Assembly (NCBI RefSeq): GCF_000407545.1
Contig: NZ_ASWH01000001.1
Span: forward strand, 915,501 to 979,500
Origin: Enterococcus gilvus ATCC BAA-350
GTDB taxonomy: Bacteria; Bacillota; Bacilli; Lactobacillales; Enterococcaceae
Length of the DNA: 64,000 nucleotides
Reading direction: 5' to 3'
The translations under genes were made by a program, and so were the position numbers. The notes under the pieces are model-generated. The model did no database searches. It saw only the letters and a program-made list of their open reading frames with translations, and was not told the DNA's origin. Each line of letters opens with the position of its first letter. The first letter of the stretch is position 1. Below, piece after piece: positions 1-8,375 of the stretch.

Positions 1-201
1 AGTTATGTGGGCGTCACAGTTAAAATGCAAAAGGAGAGCCATCAACGTCTGGCGAATTTAGAAAATTATCGCGACCTGTATATTGAAACTCGACGGTGCA
101 GAATACATGAGGGGGAGTCTACCCGGCCACAAATCTCTATTTCCTTGGAAAATGGAACGGCGTCAAATCAACAGGGGGGAATTCTGATTGCGAAAAAATA
201 G
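1..201 (+). CDS. comGE: Competence pseudopilin, ComGE-like (C-terminal part)
   Basis: The frame is open from base 1 and ends at TAG 199-201, so the N-terminus lies outside the window. About 66 residues are visible, with no membrane segment left. It is placed as ComGE because it sits directly before a clear ComGF and overlaps its start by 14 bases, as in comG operons of Gram-positive bacteria. Its family role would be a minor pseudopilin of the DNA-uptake pilus. The visible residues carry no diagnostic motif, so the assignment rests on position; it could also be the end of a ComGD-type protein. Confidence 0.5.
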   Translation, partial: SYVGVTVKMQKESHQRLANLENYRDLYIETRRCRIHEGESTRPQISISLENGTASNQQGGILIAKK

Positions 202-601
202 CGGCTTCACATTGTTAGAAAGTTTAGTGGCGCTTTTGATGCTAAGCGGAATTCTGTTGTTGCTTTCTGGGTTAATTCAACATGCGCATAAGATGGAACA
301 GTCGCTTAGCGGGTATCATCAGCTAGAGTGGGAAATCTATCTACTACAATTGGAAACGGAGATGGAGGGTCTCCATTATAAACAAACCAGTTCACGTGAG
401 ATTTGGGCGGAGAATGATGAAAAGAAAAAAATAGTTATTAAGAAAAGCAATGACAAAATTATTAAAAGCCAATCTGATGGCTATCAGCCATTATTAACAG
501 GAGTGAGTCGATTTGTTTGCCAAGAAAAAAATCATGGAGTGGATTTTGTGGTTACCTTCAAGGATGGAAAACAAAAAGAAGGGACATGGATCATCGAATA
601 G
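188..601 (+). CDS. comGF: Competence pseudopilin ComGF
   Basis: This 137-residue protein begins at TTG 188 behind a GGGGGGA ribosome binding site and overlaps the preceding gene. It opens with a type IV pilin-like prepilin site, GFTLLESLVALLML, in which the G-F bond would be cut by prepilin peptidase ComC and the following ~20 hydrophobic residues form the pilin helix. ComGF is a minor component of the competence pseudopilus that brings transforming DNA through the wall. The gene is followed by comGG with overlapping reading frames, which suggests translational coupling. Whether the cell is ever competent cannot be told from this window. Confidence 0.85.
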   Translation: MRKNSGFTLLESLVALLMLSGILLLLSGLIQHAHKMEQSLSGYHQLEWEIYLLQLETEMEGLHYKQTSSREIWAENDEKKKIVIKKSNDKIIKSQSDGYQPLLTGVSRFVCQEKNHGVDFVVTFKDGKQKEGTWIIE

Positions 602-914
602 CCAAGGCGGAATTTTACTTTCCGTCTTATTGGCTATTTTTCTATTTAGTTTCTTATTACTAAATTTAACAACAAGCTATCATCAAACAGCAGATTTAAC
701 AAAAAGAACGGAGCAGTTGTATGAAGCTAAGATCGCTAAAGAGCTTTTCTTAGCAGATTATCCAAAGTTGAAAAATAAAAATGGTGTATGGAAATTCAAT
801 AAAGGAGAGATCGCCTATGAGACAGAGGTGAATCGCTTAGTGATGAACGTGAAAATTAAAAAGAAAACACATCAATTTTTTGAAAAAAATAGAACATCAA
901 ATTCTTCGGATTGA
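564..914 (+). CDS. comGG: Competence protein ComGG-like
   Basis: The last gene of the comG operon gives about 116 residues from ATG 564, which lies inside the end of comGF. A longer in-frame start exists at 513, but 564 gives a short polar leader followed by one hydrophobic helix (GGILLSVLLAIFLFSFLLL), as expected for ComGG. The rest is lysine-rich and polar. ComGG proteins are poorly conserved pseudopilus components, so the name rests on position after comGF, size and the single N-terminal membrane helix. The start site is uncertain because the nearby AAGG is very close to the ATG. Confidence 0.7.
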   Translation: MENKKKGHGSSNSQGGILLSVLLAIFLFSFLLLNLTTSYHQTADLTKRTEQLYEAKIAKELFLADYPKLKNKNGVWKFNKGEIAYETEVNRLVMNVKIKKKTHQFFEKNRTSNSSD

Positions 915-1008
915 TATAGCCTTTGATATTACGCGAAAGAGAGAGAATACAGTGTGAAAGGTACTTTTACACCGAATTAGGAAATCGATGATAAAAGAAA
1001 GAAAGCGA

Positions 1009-1037
1009 TTGATTAATTGGTGCATGTTCGCTAAAAT
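1009..1037 (+). promoter_or_regulatory. Candidate promoter of the ytxK-like gene
   Basis: TTGATT at 1009-1014 and TAAAAT at 1032-1037 are separated by 17 bases, a good sigma-A arrangement about 43 bases before the methyltransferase start. Confidence 0.5.
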
Positions 1038-1080
1038 AGAACAGGTATCGTGAGTGTTATATTAGTTTGTGAGGTGCAAG

Positions 1081-2088
1081 ATGGATCCAGAGAAAATTGA
1101 GAAAGCTTTTTCATTGATGGAAGAAGCAGTTATCGTATTGCAACGTTCACTAGGAACTTCTTTTTTTGACGCTTACATCGAAAATACGGAGAACTTGGTC
1201 GACAATGCAAAAGTACGTGTCTTTGAAGAGCAACCAGATGCAGGTACTGTTGCAAGAGTAGAAGCATTATATCAAGAATTATTAGCATTGGATCTAGGGA
1301 AAGAAGATTGGCGAAAGCTAACCCAATTAATTTTACTTAAAGGTTCGAAAAATGAAGGATTACAACCCAATCATCAGTTAACACCTGACAGTATTGGTTT
1401 CCTATTTGTTTTCTTGATAGAACAACTAACAGTGAAAAAGGATCAGCCATTAGAAATTTTAGATATTACTGTCGGAATGGGAAATTTATTACTGACAACA
1501 GTGATCAATTTGCAGGCAGCAAATTATTCTGTTAAAGGAATTGGCGTGGATAACGACGAAACCTTACTAGCCATTGCTGCTTCAGATGGATTGCTGATGG
1601 ATGAAGAAATTAAGTTATTCCACCAAGATAGTTTGCAAGATTTATTAGTTGACCCTGTTGACTATGTGATCGGAGATTTGCCAGTCGGCTATTATCCAAA
1701 TGATCAGCAAGCGGAAAAATTTGCGACTCATTCTGAGAAAGAGCATAGTTATGCGCATCATTTATTGATGGAACAAGCGATGAACTATGTGAAGCCAGAT
1801 GGCTTTGGATTATTCTTAGTACCAAGTAATTTTCTTGAAACAGAACAAGGGCCGTTGTTGCAAAAATGGTTGAAGGATGAAGTATTGCTTCAAGGAATTA
1901 TCCAATTACCAGACGAATTATTCCAATCTGAACATTCAAGGAAAAGTATTTTACTGTTACAAAAAAAAGGTGAGACGGCCGAACAGGTAGAAAAAGTATT
2001 GCTTGTTCATCTTCCTTCCCTAAAAGATCCTGCCCAAGTAACAGAGTTCTTTAAAAAATTCGAGGACTGGAAGTCTTCTAATTTATAA
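1081..2088 (+). CDS. ytxK: Class I SAM-dependent methyltransferase, YtxK-like
   Basis: The 335-residue protein starts at ATG 1081 behind GTGAGGTG; a GTG twelve bases upstream is part of that ribosome binding site. It resembles the C-terminal methylase half of type I N6-adenine modification enzymes. The segment DITVGMGNLLLT corresponds to the SAM-binding loop, and GDLPVGYYP sits where the catalytic NPPY motif would be, with NPP replaced by DLP. The lost NPPY suggests that it may not methylate DNA as classic N6 enzymes do. Its place directly before ackA matches the ytxK-ackA order in Bacillus and other Firmicutes. The substrate is unknown. Confidence 0.8.
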   Translation: MDPEKIEKAFSLMEEAVIVLQRSLGTSFFDAYIENTENLVDNAKVRVFEEQPDAGTVARVEALYQELLALDLGKEDWRKLTQLILLKGSKNEGLQPNHQLTPDSIGFLFVFLIEQLTVKKDQPLEILDITVGMGNLLLTTVINLQAANYSVKGIGVDNDETLLAIAASDGLLMDEEIKLFHQDSLQDLLVDPVDYVIGDLPVGYYPNDQQAEKFATHSEKEHSYAHHLLMEQAMNYVKPDGFGLFLVPSNFLETEQGPLLQKWLKDEVLLQGIIQLPDELFQSEHSRKSILLLQKKGETAEQVEKVLLVHLPSLKDPAQVTEFFKKFEDWKSSNL

Positions 2089-2135
2089 ACTGCTCAATGG
2101 AGCGAAAAGTAATTTAATAACAAAGGAGAGTTAAA

Positions 2136-3332
2136 ATGTCAAAAACAATTGCAATCAACGCAGGCAGTTCAAGCCTAAAATGGCAGCTTTATCAAATGCC
2201 TGAAGAATCAGTAATCGCAAAAGGAATCGTTGAACGAATCGGTTTAAATGATTCAATCTTCACTATCAAATACGGTGAAGGTGAAAAATTTGAACAAGTT
2301 CTTGATATCAAAGACCATGAAGTTGCCGTTCAAATGTTATTGGACCAATTACTTGAGTTGAAAATCATTGCATCCTTTGATGAAATCACTGGCGTAGGTC
2401 ATCGTGTAGTAGCGGGCGGCGAATACTTCAAAGATTCTGTTTTGATTGATGACGATGTCTTGGCGAAAATTGAAGAGCTAAGTGAATTTGCGCCGTTGCA
2501 TAATCCGGCAAATGCGATGGGAATTAAAGCCTTCCGTCATATTTTACCGAATGTGACAAGTGTAGCTGTTTTTGATACGTCTTTCCATGCAACAATGCCT
2601 GCTGTTAATTATTTATACAGCATCCCTAAAGAGTACTATGATAAATACGCAGCTCGTAAATATGGTTTCCACGGAACGAGCCATCGTTATGTTTCTGAAC
2701 GTGCAGCAGAGTTACTGGGCAAACCGATTGAAGAAACAAAAATCATCACTGCTCATATCGGTAATGGTGGTTCTGTAACTGCTGTCGAAGGTGGAAAATC
2801 AGTAGATACGTCAATGGGCTTCACTCCGTTAGCGGGTTTGACAATGGGCACGCGCGCAGGTGATATCGATGCTTCATTATTGCCATACTTGATGGAAAAA
2901 GCAGGTATCAAAGATATCAACGAAATGATTGATGTTCTAAATAAAAAGTCAGGTGTTTTGGGTCTAACCGGTATTTCAAGCGATATGCGTGATATCGAAA
3001 ATGGCGCTGAAGAGGGCAATGCAGATGCCATCTTGGCTTTAGATATTTATTGCGATCGCATCCGTAAATACATTGCGCAATATATCTCAGTGATGAACGG
3101 TGTCGATGCGATTGTCTTCACTGCTGGTGTGGGGGAAAATGCTGATCCTGTTCGCAGCATGGTCTTAGAAAATATGACGTGGTTCGGTATCGAAATTGAT
3201 GAAGAGATCAATAAGAGTATCCACGGAAAAGAAGCAGAGCTATCCACTGAAAATTCTCGTGTGAAGGTTTTTGTAATTCCAACAGATGAAGAAGTTATGA
3301 TTGCTCGTGATGTTGAACGCTTGAGTAAATAA
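2136..3332 (+). CDS. ackA: Acetate kinase
   Basis: This full-length 398-residue acetate kinase interconverts acetyl phosphate plus ADP and acetate plus ATP, the last step of the Pta-Ack pathway in the cytoplasm. The N-terminal phosphate-binding strand [10 protein letters not shown], the mid-protein GFHGTSH segment with its catalytic histidine, the adenine-site region HIGNGGS and the C-terminal FTAGVGEN are all present. The ATG follows AAAGGAG. It lies 47 bases after the YtxK-like gene and ends in its own strong hairpin terminator. Confidence 0.97.
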   Translation: MSKTIAINAGSSSLKWQLYQMPEESVIAKGIVERIGLNDSIFTIKYGEGEKFEQVLDIKDHEVAVQMLLDQLLELKIIASFDEITGVGHRVVAGGEYFKDSVLIDDDVLAKIEELSEFAPLHNPANAMGIKAFRHILPNVTSVAVFDTSFHATMPAVNYLYSIPKEYYDKYAARKYGFHGTSHRYVSERAAELLGKPIEETKIITAHIGNGGSVTAVEGGKSVDTSMGFTPLAGLTMGTRAGDIDASLLPYLMEKAGIKDINEMIDVLNKKSGVLGLTGISSDMRDIENGAEEGNADAILALDIYCDRIRKYIAQYISVMNGVDAIVFTAGVGENADPVRSMVLENMTWFGIEIDEEINKSIHGKEAELSTENSRVKVFVIPTDEEVMIARDVERLSK

Positions 3333-3338
3333 ACAATG

Positions 3339-3371
3339 AAGCCTTTACCGAAATAGGTAAAGGCTTTTTTT
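3339..3371 (+). terminator. ackA terminator
   Basis: An 11-bp inverted repeat (AAGCCTTTACC / GGTAAAGGCTT) is followed by a T run seven bases after the ackA stop codon. Confidence 0.9.
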
Positions 3372-3429
3372 ACTGCATAAATTCGGTTTGTTTTCATCAT
3401 AAAAATGGAACTTACAATTCATACATTGC

Positions 3430-3715
3430 GTCTTCAAAATTTCAACATACTATCGGAAATTTTTTTCCTCGACGAATGACACGATGCCCCTCTGCCTCAA
3501 GTAGTTCTCTCTGCTTTTTTATTCCCCTTGGGAATTTCGGGTTGATTTCTCCGTTTGCCTTTATTGTTCGCCGGTATGGCTTTTAATCGGTATTGCGTTG
3601 TTCACTGGCCCAAGCTGCAATAAAAATGAAGACAGCCGCAGTGATCGGCTCTATAAAATCACTCTCATTCAGCAGGGCATTAAAATCCTTTTTTATCCTC
3701 GTTCATTACATAATC
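3430..3715 (-). pseudogene. Remnant of an MGMT/ATL-family gene
   Basis: Read on the minus strand, a GAGGTG site and an ATG near 3706 begin MNEDKK. An extra A in a run of six then shifts the frame. Restoring it gives about 40 residues ending FIAAWASEQRNTD, an in-frame TAA, and then, without a further shift, KPYRRTIKANGEINPKF and a tail ending RRGKKFPIVC. The second part resembles the C-terminal part of MGMT/alkyltransferase-like proteins, in which a P-x-x-R segment is followed by NG-x-(I/L)-NP-K-(F/Y)P. With a frameshift, a stop and no core domain, it is most likely a decayed gene. The remainder of 3372-3785 shows nothing else recognisable. Confidence 0.5.
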
Positions 3716-3785
3716 ACCTCGACTATTTTAATAAATGAGTAATCCTTAGTTTACCTACTGTAAGAAGAAGCCGTAATGAGACGAT

Positions 3786-4313
3786 TTATTTTCTTTTAAA
3801 AAAAGTTGGTACATTTCTATCTATCTTAGGAAAAGTCAGCACAATCAATAACTCTTCAAAAGCAGAGAGCGTCGCAACAAACAACAGAAGCGAACCTAAC
3901 AAATGGATAGGTAGAAAAAATAAGATTATTGGAGATATAAAAAGAAGACCTCCCGTTAATTTATTTAAATACGTATGTAAACTGGTGAATTGATGAAACC
4001 GAAAATAACCGATCACATAAGAGAGACAACGAATCAGTAAGATCAGCAGCGCGCCTTTTAGGATAAATAGAGGCACTGTAAAAATCTCTATAACCTTGAC
4101 TGTGACGGAAGCGAAGAAAATATGATCCGCCACGCTATCTAGCCATGCGCCTAAAGGAGTAGTCCAATTCATTTTTCTTGCCAGCCATCCATCCAAAAAA
4201 TCTGTCAATCCAGTAAATAAATAGAGCGGAAGAAAAAGATTGTCTGCTATAAAAGGCAATGCTAACGCGACCAAAATACGAAGAAAAGTTATTATATTAG
4301 GTAAATAATACAT
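3786..4313 (-). CDS. CDP-alcohol phosphatidyltransferase, PgsA-like
   Basis: This 175-residue integral membrane enzyme starts at ATG 4313 behind AAGGAG; a longer in-frame start at 4370 lacks a good ribosome binding site. The family signature D-x2-DG-x2-AR-x8-G-x3-D-x3-D is visible as DFLDGWLARKMN followed by G, AWLD and SVAD. Such enzymes transfer a phosphatidyl group from CDP-diacylglycerol to an alcohol, here probably glycerol phosphate or a related acceptor. Four or five hydrophobic segments follow. The gene is shorter than a housekeeping pgsA and stands alone, so it may be a paralogue; the acceptor is not known. Confidence 0.8.
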   Translation of the reverse strand: MYYLPNIITFLRILVALALPFIADNLFLPLYLFTGLTDFLDGWLARKMNWTTPLGAWLDSVADHIFFASVTVKVIEIFTVPLFILKGALLILLIRCLSYVIGYFRFHQFTSLHTYLNKLTGGLLFISPIILFFLPIHLLGSLLLFVATLSAFEELLIVLTFPKIDRNVPTFFKRK

Positions 4314-4508
4314 GAGCAAACTCCTTGTTTTTTGCGGATCGTCTGTCTGGAAATTGAAAAATAAACACATTTATCGAAAGGAATTGACGAGGGGATTTGT
4401 GAATATAACTTAACTTTATCAAGTTCTTAGCTTTTTTGAAATCAAAATGAAATCGAAATGCAATAAACTTGTGCTATTTTTGTTAAAAAGGGTAAAGAGG
4501 AGACTGAA

Positions 4509-5075
4509 ATGGCAACAACATTGATAATTGATCATCCGTGGAAAGAAAGTTTTAATCATGGTATTTTGAATCGATTGGTCGAAGGTCTTGAACAAGATCA
4601 GAAAATCTATCAAATAATTGATCTAAATAAAGACGGATTTGACCCGGTCATGAAGGAAGAAGAGCTGGCAGTTTATCAAAGCGGTTCTGTTTTAGATCCT
4701 TTAGTGTTGCATTATATGAATTTGTTACGTACAACAACACAGCTCGTTCTGGTTTTTCCAATTTGGTGGTACAGCTCGCCGGCTAGTTTAAAGGGGTTCC
4801 TTGACAAAGTGCTGCTAAATGAATTCGCTTTTTTTGATGGCGGGAATGGTATCCAGCCACTGTTATCGATTGAGTCAGTCGTTGTTTTTACTACTTCTGA
4901 TCAACCGACAGAGAGTCTAGAGCGTCGCTGCACTCGCAGCTATAAGCATCAATTGACGACAACGTTAGAGGACATAGGGATGCGTAATATCTCTTGGCAC
5001 CATTTGGGATCTCTAAAAAATTTGTCGCTTGAAGAACGTCAAGAGTACCTTGATTCAGTGTATAATAAATTATAA
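4509..5075 (+). CDS. Flavodoxin-like NAD(P)H oxidoreductase
   Basis: The 188-residue protein has the flavodoxin-2 fold of MdaB/KefF-type quinone reductases. The N-terminal TTLIIDHPWKESFNHGI is the first strand and FMN phosphate-loop region, and the mid-protein VFPIWWYSSPASLKGFLD is the typical P-x-W-W-x-x-P-A-x-L-K-G-x-x-D motif near the flavin. The family reduces quinones or similar acceptors with NAD(P)H in the cytosol. It is monocistronic, starts at ATG behind AAAGAGG and ends at a terminator. The physiological acceptor cannot be read from the sequence. Confidence 0.85.
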   Translation: MATTLIIDHPWKESFNHGILNRLVEGLEQDQKIYQIIDLNKDGFDPVMKEEELAVYQSGSVLDPLVLHYMNLLRTTTQLVLVFPIWWYSSPASLKGFLDKVLLNEFAFFDGGNGIQPLLSIESVVVFTTSDQPTESLERRCTRSYKHQLTTTLEDIGMRNISWHHLGSLKNLSLEERQEYLDSVYNKL

Positions 5076-5119
5076 AAGAAATTGGATGTTCAAACAATGC
5101 GCATCCGGTTTCTTTTTTT
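5075..5119 (+). terminator. Terminator after the oxidoreductase
   Basis: An inverted repeat of AAAGAAATTGGATG with CATCCGGTTTCTTT is followed by a T run and overlaps the stop codon region. Confidence 0.8.
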
Positions 5120-5430
5120 GATGCTTGGGCTATCAATCGCTTAAAAATAATTTCGTTTATTTTTAGATAATGACTAAAAAATTGTGACTACAGTCATCAA
5201 TTCTGAAAGGACTATGCGTAAAGGAATGATCAAAATCTCAAAAAAATTTATAAGTTTTCGACGCGTCTTCTCTAGTTAGCCTTGCGCCAGTTTCTTTTTA
5301 TCGGTACACTAACTAAGGTGCAATAGGATTTTTTTATTCGTGAAACGAATGAACACCACGACAATAGAATCATTTTTCATTTTTTTGGAAAATGTGTTCT
5401 TTTAAATGAACTAGGAGGACTTATTTTTTT
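5120..5430 (+). other. Gene-free leader region before the DUF368 gene
   Basis: No open frame of note lies in this stretch. It holds several inverted repeats: TAGTTAG near 5273 with CTAACTA near 5309, ATTCGT/ACGAAT around 5336-5350, and an A/T-rich CATTTTT...GGAAAATG near 5376-5396. The last part is the ribosome binding site CTAGGAGGA. The long untranslated leader may carry regulation, but no known riboswitch class was recognised. Confidence 0.4.
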
Positions 5431-6282
5431 ATGGAAAACGAAAAAGTTACACAGCCGAATAAAAGCGACTGGTTTTTACGCTTCATCAAAGGAATGTTCA
5501 TCGGCTCAGGATTTATTTTACCAGGTGTCAGCGGGGGTGCTTTGGCAGCAGTATTTGGTATTTATGAACGAATCATTTCATTTTTAGCCCATATCACAAA
5601 GAACTTTAAAGAAAATGTACTTTTCTTCATACCTGTGGGGCTTGGTGGTCTGACAGGAGTGTTCGTGTTATCGTTTGCGGTTAGCTTTTTGTTGGGTGAA
5701 TTTGAAACAATTATGCTGTGGTTCTTTGTAGGATGTATTATCGGGACGATCCCAGCTTTATGGAAAGAGGCTGGAAAAAAAGGCCGAGGAACAAAAGATT
5801 ATGTTATTATTGCGGTTAGTTTTGTTTTAGGATTTTTATTTTTATGGAAGGGATCGAGTCTCTTCGGAACAGTCGATCAAAACTTTTTTACTTGGATGAT
5901 CGCAGGTGGTTTGATCGGTTTAGGCCTTATTGTCCCTGGACTTAGCCCATCTAATTTTTTGGTGTATATGGGTATGTATAAAGCAATGGCAGACGGGTTC
6001 AAAACAGTCGATATGGGTGTGATCCTTCCGATCGGCATCGGAGGATTAGTGACAGTTTTGAGTTTATCAAAAGTGATGGACTGGGTCTTCAGTCACTATT
6101 ATGCCCCAATGTTTCATTTTATTTTAGGAATTGTATTCGCCTCTACGGTCATGATCGTACCAACAGATTATAGCGGGATCGGCTTCCTTGGATTCCTCGG
6201 CTGCGCAGTTCTCTGCCTTTTAGGAGCAGCTTTGGGCTGGTGGATGAGCCGCTTAGAAGAACGCTATGTTCCAGAGGATTAG
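5431..6282 (+). CDS. popT: DUF368 membrane protein, PopT-type undecaprenyl phosphate translocase
   Basis: The 283-residue protein has about eight hydrophobic segments and the two glycine/proline-rich repeats typical of DUF368: GSGFILPGVSGGALAAVFG near residues 26-44 and GLIVPGLSPSNFLVYMGMY near 170-188. These form an inverted-repeat re-entrant pair. DUF368 proteins (PopT) were shown in other bacteria to return the lipid carrier undecaprenyl phosphate across the membrane for cell-wall synthesis, alongside DedA-family UptA. Transfer of that role here is by family membership. It is monocistronic behind a 300-base leader. Confidence 0.85.
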   Translation: MENEKVTQPNKSDWFLRFIKGMFIGSGFILPGVSGGALAAVFGIYERIISFLAHITKNFKENVLFFIPVGLGGLTGVFVLSFAVSFLLGEFETIMLWFFVGCIIGTIPALWKEAGKKGRGTKDYVIIAVSFVLGFLFLWKGSSLFGTVDQNFFTWMIAGGLIGLGLIVPGLSPSNFLVYMGMYKAMADGFKTVDMGVILPIGIGGLVTVLSLSKVMDWVFSHYYAPMFHFILGIVFASTVMIVPTDYSGIGFLGFLGCAVLCLLGAALGWWMSRLEERYVPED

Positions 6283-6354
6283 AAAAAAATTAACATTTAG
6301 GCTTGCATTTTTGATGAGAAGTCTTTAATATGGTGTTAAGCATTTGGAATAGTA

Positions 6355-6572
6355 ATAAATTTTATTGGCAGCAGAGAGTTGATTCACCGTCTGAAAGATC
6401 AACGCGCCCTCTGAGATTTATGAACCTACCAAAGTTGATTGTTGTGAAAACAGCACGCGACTCTAGCGTTATTGGAGCTGAAAGTTGGGTCAACAATGTT
6501 TGACCAAGCAAGGTGGTACCGCGAAATTATCCGTTTCGTCCTTACAAGTTGTAGGGATGGAACGGTTTTTTT
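6355..6572 (+). promoter_or_regulatory. T-box riboswitch, proline type, before proS
   Basis: The conserved T-box sequence AAGGTGGTACCGCG lies at about 6510-6523. It is followed by a terminator (CCGTTTCGTCC / GGGATGGAACGG then seven T) at 6531-6572. In the specifier region TGAACCTACC, the triplet CCT at 6425-6427 is followed by A, so the leader would read uncharged tRNA-Pro. Uncharged tRNA pairing with the T-box would favour the antiterminator and turn on the synthetase gene. Confidence 0.9.
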
Positions 6573-6597
6573 ATTTTTATTTTAGGAGGATGCATGA

Positions 6598-8037
6598 ATG
6601 ACAAACTTACAAAAAGAAGATTTTTCAAAATGGTATTTACAAACAATCCAAAAGGCAGACTTGATGGATTATTCACCCGTTCGCGGCTGTATTATCTTTA
6701 AACCAGATGGCTGGGAATTATGGGAGCATATTCAAGAGGACTTTAACAAATACCTAAAAACACAAGATATTCGCAATGTCTATTTCCCAATGCTGATCCC
6801 TAAACATTTCTTGGAAAAAGAAGAAGAGCACGTAGAAGGATTTGCGCCAGAATTACCTTGGTTGACGAAAGTTGGCGATGAAGAGCTGGAAGAACCTTAT
6901 GCCTTACGTCCGACATCTGAAACACTGATCGGTGATGCATTTTCTAACTGGATCAACTCTTACCGTGATCTTCCTTACGAAATCAATCAGTGGGCGAACG
7001 TTTTCCGTTGGGAGAAAAAGACGATGCCTTTCTTGCGTACTTCAGAATTCTTATGGCAAGAAGGACATACGGCACATGAAACAGAAGAAAGCGCACGCGA
7101 ACGGACAATGGGCGTTTTAGAAGCATATGCTACGTTGATCGAAGATACATTGGCAATTCCTGTGTATCGTGGACAAAAAACACCTTCTGAACGTTTTGCA
7201 GGTGCAGTAGATACTTATTCAGTAGAGGCAATGATGCGTGACGGAAAAGCCGTCCAAGCAGGAACGTCTCATTACCTTGGACAAAATTTTGCGGAAGCTT
7301 TCGATATTAAATTCTTGAATCGTAACAACGAACATGACCATGTGTATACGACTTCTTGGGGAATCTCAACACGTCTGATCGGCTCATTGATTATGGTTCA
7401 TGGGGATGAACAAGGATTAGTATTGCCACCGAAAGTTGCACCAACACAAGTGATTTTGATCCCTGTTGGCCCTTGGCAAAAGAAACCTGAAATTCTTGAT
7501 CGTCTGAAAGAATTAAAAGCATCCTTAGTTGAGAAAGGGTTACGTGTTCGAATTGATACTACGGACAATACACCTGGATATAAATTTAATGAATGGGAAC
7601 TTAAAGGGGCACCATTACGTATTGAATTTGGCCCGCGTGATCTTGAAAACAATCAAGCCGTTATCAAAATGCGTGATTTAGCGGACAAGGAATCTGTCTC
7701 TTTAGACGGCATCGAAGAACACATTGTTGCCCAATTGGATGTAATGCAAAAACGTTTATTCGAAAGCGCACAAAAACGTTATACAGCGAATGAACATACA
7801 GATATTGATACGTTAGATGATTTGAAAGCACATATCGAAAAATCGAAAGAAGCTGGGGAAACACCAGGATTCGTTTTAATCGGTTGGGATGGTACGGAAG
7901 AAACGGAAGCTAAGATCAAAGAAGAAACAGGCTTCACTACACGGAATATTCCATTTAACCCACCTGTTGAAAAAACAGTCGATATCGTGAATGGAAAGCC
8001 TGCGAAGCATACCGTTTGGATCGCACGCGCTTATTAA
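6598..8037 (+). CDS. proS: Prolyl-tRNA synthetase, short archaeal/eukaryotic-like form
   Basis: The 479-residue class II synthetase charges tRNA-Pro with proline. It lacks the ~180-residue editing insertion of the usual bacterial enzyme (about 570 residues): motif 2 (FRWEKKTMPFLRTSEFLWQE) follows soon after YALRPTSE. It has a C-terminal extension ending in tyrosine (ARAY), as in ProRS of archaeal/eukaryotic type (ProS type 3). GISTRLIGSLIMVHGDEQG is the motif 3 region. The T-box leader controls it directly. Enterococci normally also carry a long bacterial ProRS elsewhere; whether this genome does is not visible. Confidence 0.95.
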   Translation: MTNLQKEDFSKWYLQTIQKADLMDYSPVRGCIIFKPDGWELWEHIQEDFNKYLKTQDIRNVYFPMLIPKHFLEKEEEHVEGFAPELPWLTKVGDEELEEPYALRPTSETLIGDAFSNWINSYRDLPYEINQWANVFRWEKKTMPFLRTSEFLWQEGHTAHETEESARERTMGVLEAYATLIEDTLAIPVYRGQKTPSERFAGAVDTYSVEAMMRDGKAVQAGTSHYLGQNFAEAFDIKFLNRNNEHDHVYTTSWGISTRLIGSLIMVHGDEQGLVLPPKVAPTQVILIPVGPWQKKPEILDRLKELKASLVEKGLRVRIDTTDNTPGYKFNEWELKGAPLRIEFGPRDLENNQAVIKMRDLADKESVSLDGIEEHIVAQLDVMQKRLFESAQKRYTANEHTDIDTLDDLKAHIEKSKEAGETPGFVLIGWDGTEETEAKIKEETGFTTRNIPFNPPVEKTVDIVNGKPAKHTVWIARAY

Positions 8038-8048
8038 TTTGAGGAAGT

Positions 8049-8163
8049 CCGCCACAGAATCACTTTTATATAAATAAGTTTTTGCAATTACTGTTTTATC
8101 AATCAGCCACCAGTAAGCAGGACGGTAGGGAATTTGGTTTCCCAAAAAGGTTGATCTGTGCGG
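8049..8163 (+). ncRNA. Candidate structured RNA between proS and its terminator
   Basis: The ends of this segment can pair: CCGC (8049-8052), ACAGA (8054-8058) and TCA (8060-8062) with TGA (8152-8154), TCTGT (8155-8159) and GCGG (8160-8163), 12 base pairs with two single-base bulges on the 5' side. Inside lie TTACTG/CAGTAA (8088-8093 with 8111-8116) and GGGAA/TTCCC (8128-8132 with 8139-8143). The layout is that of a branched RNA. It could be a 3'UTR structure of proS or an independent small RNA; no known class was recognised. Confidence 0.4.
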
Positions 8164-8175
8164 TTATATTCTTAG

Positions 8176-8220
8176 AGCCTGAACCTATCAAAGACATTTG
8201 ATCGGTTCAGGCTTGTTTTT
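8176..8220 (+). terminator. Terminator after proS and the structured segment
   Basis: AGCCTGAACC pairs with GGTTCAGGCT, enclosing a second stem ATCAAA/TTTGAT, and is followed by a T run. Confidence 0.9.
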
Positions 8221-8375
8221 TTATTATCATGAATTGCGTGGTTCCAAACTCAGTGGCATCCGCATCCAAAATATCTTCATTAAATAGAAGACATTCTTGT
8301 TGAATTACTTTTTCTTTACGGTAAAGGAAATTAAATGCTATTGTTTAATGAAGCAATAAGTGAGGAGAATGAGAA

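Noticed and set aside
8225..8335. Minus-strand protein-like segment QECLLFNEDILDADATEF before the dehydrogenase gene
   Set aside because: About 38 codons with no start signal and no family; could be a gene remnant but cannot be supported.
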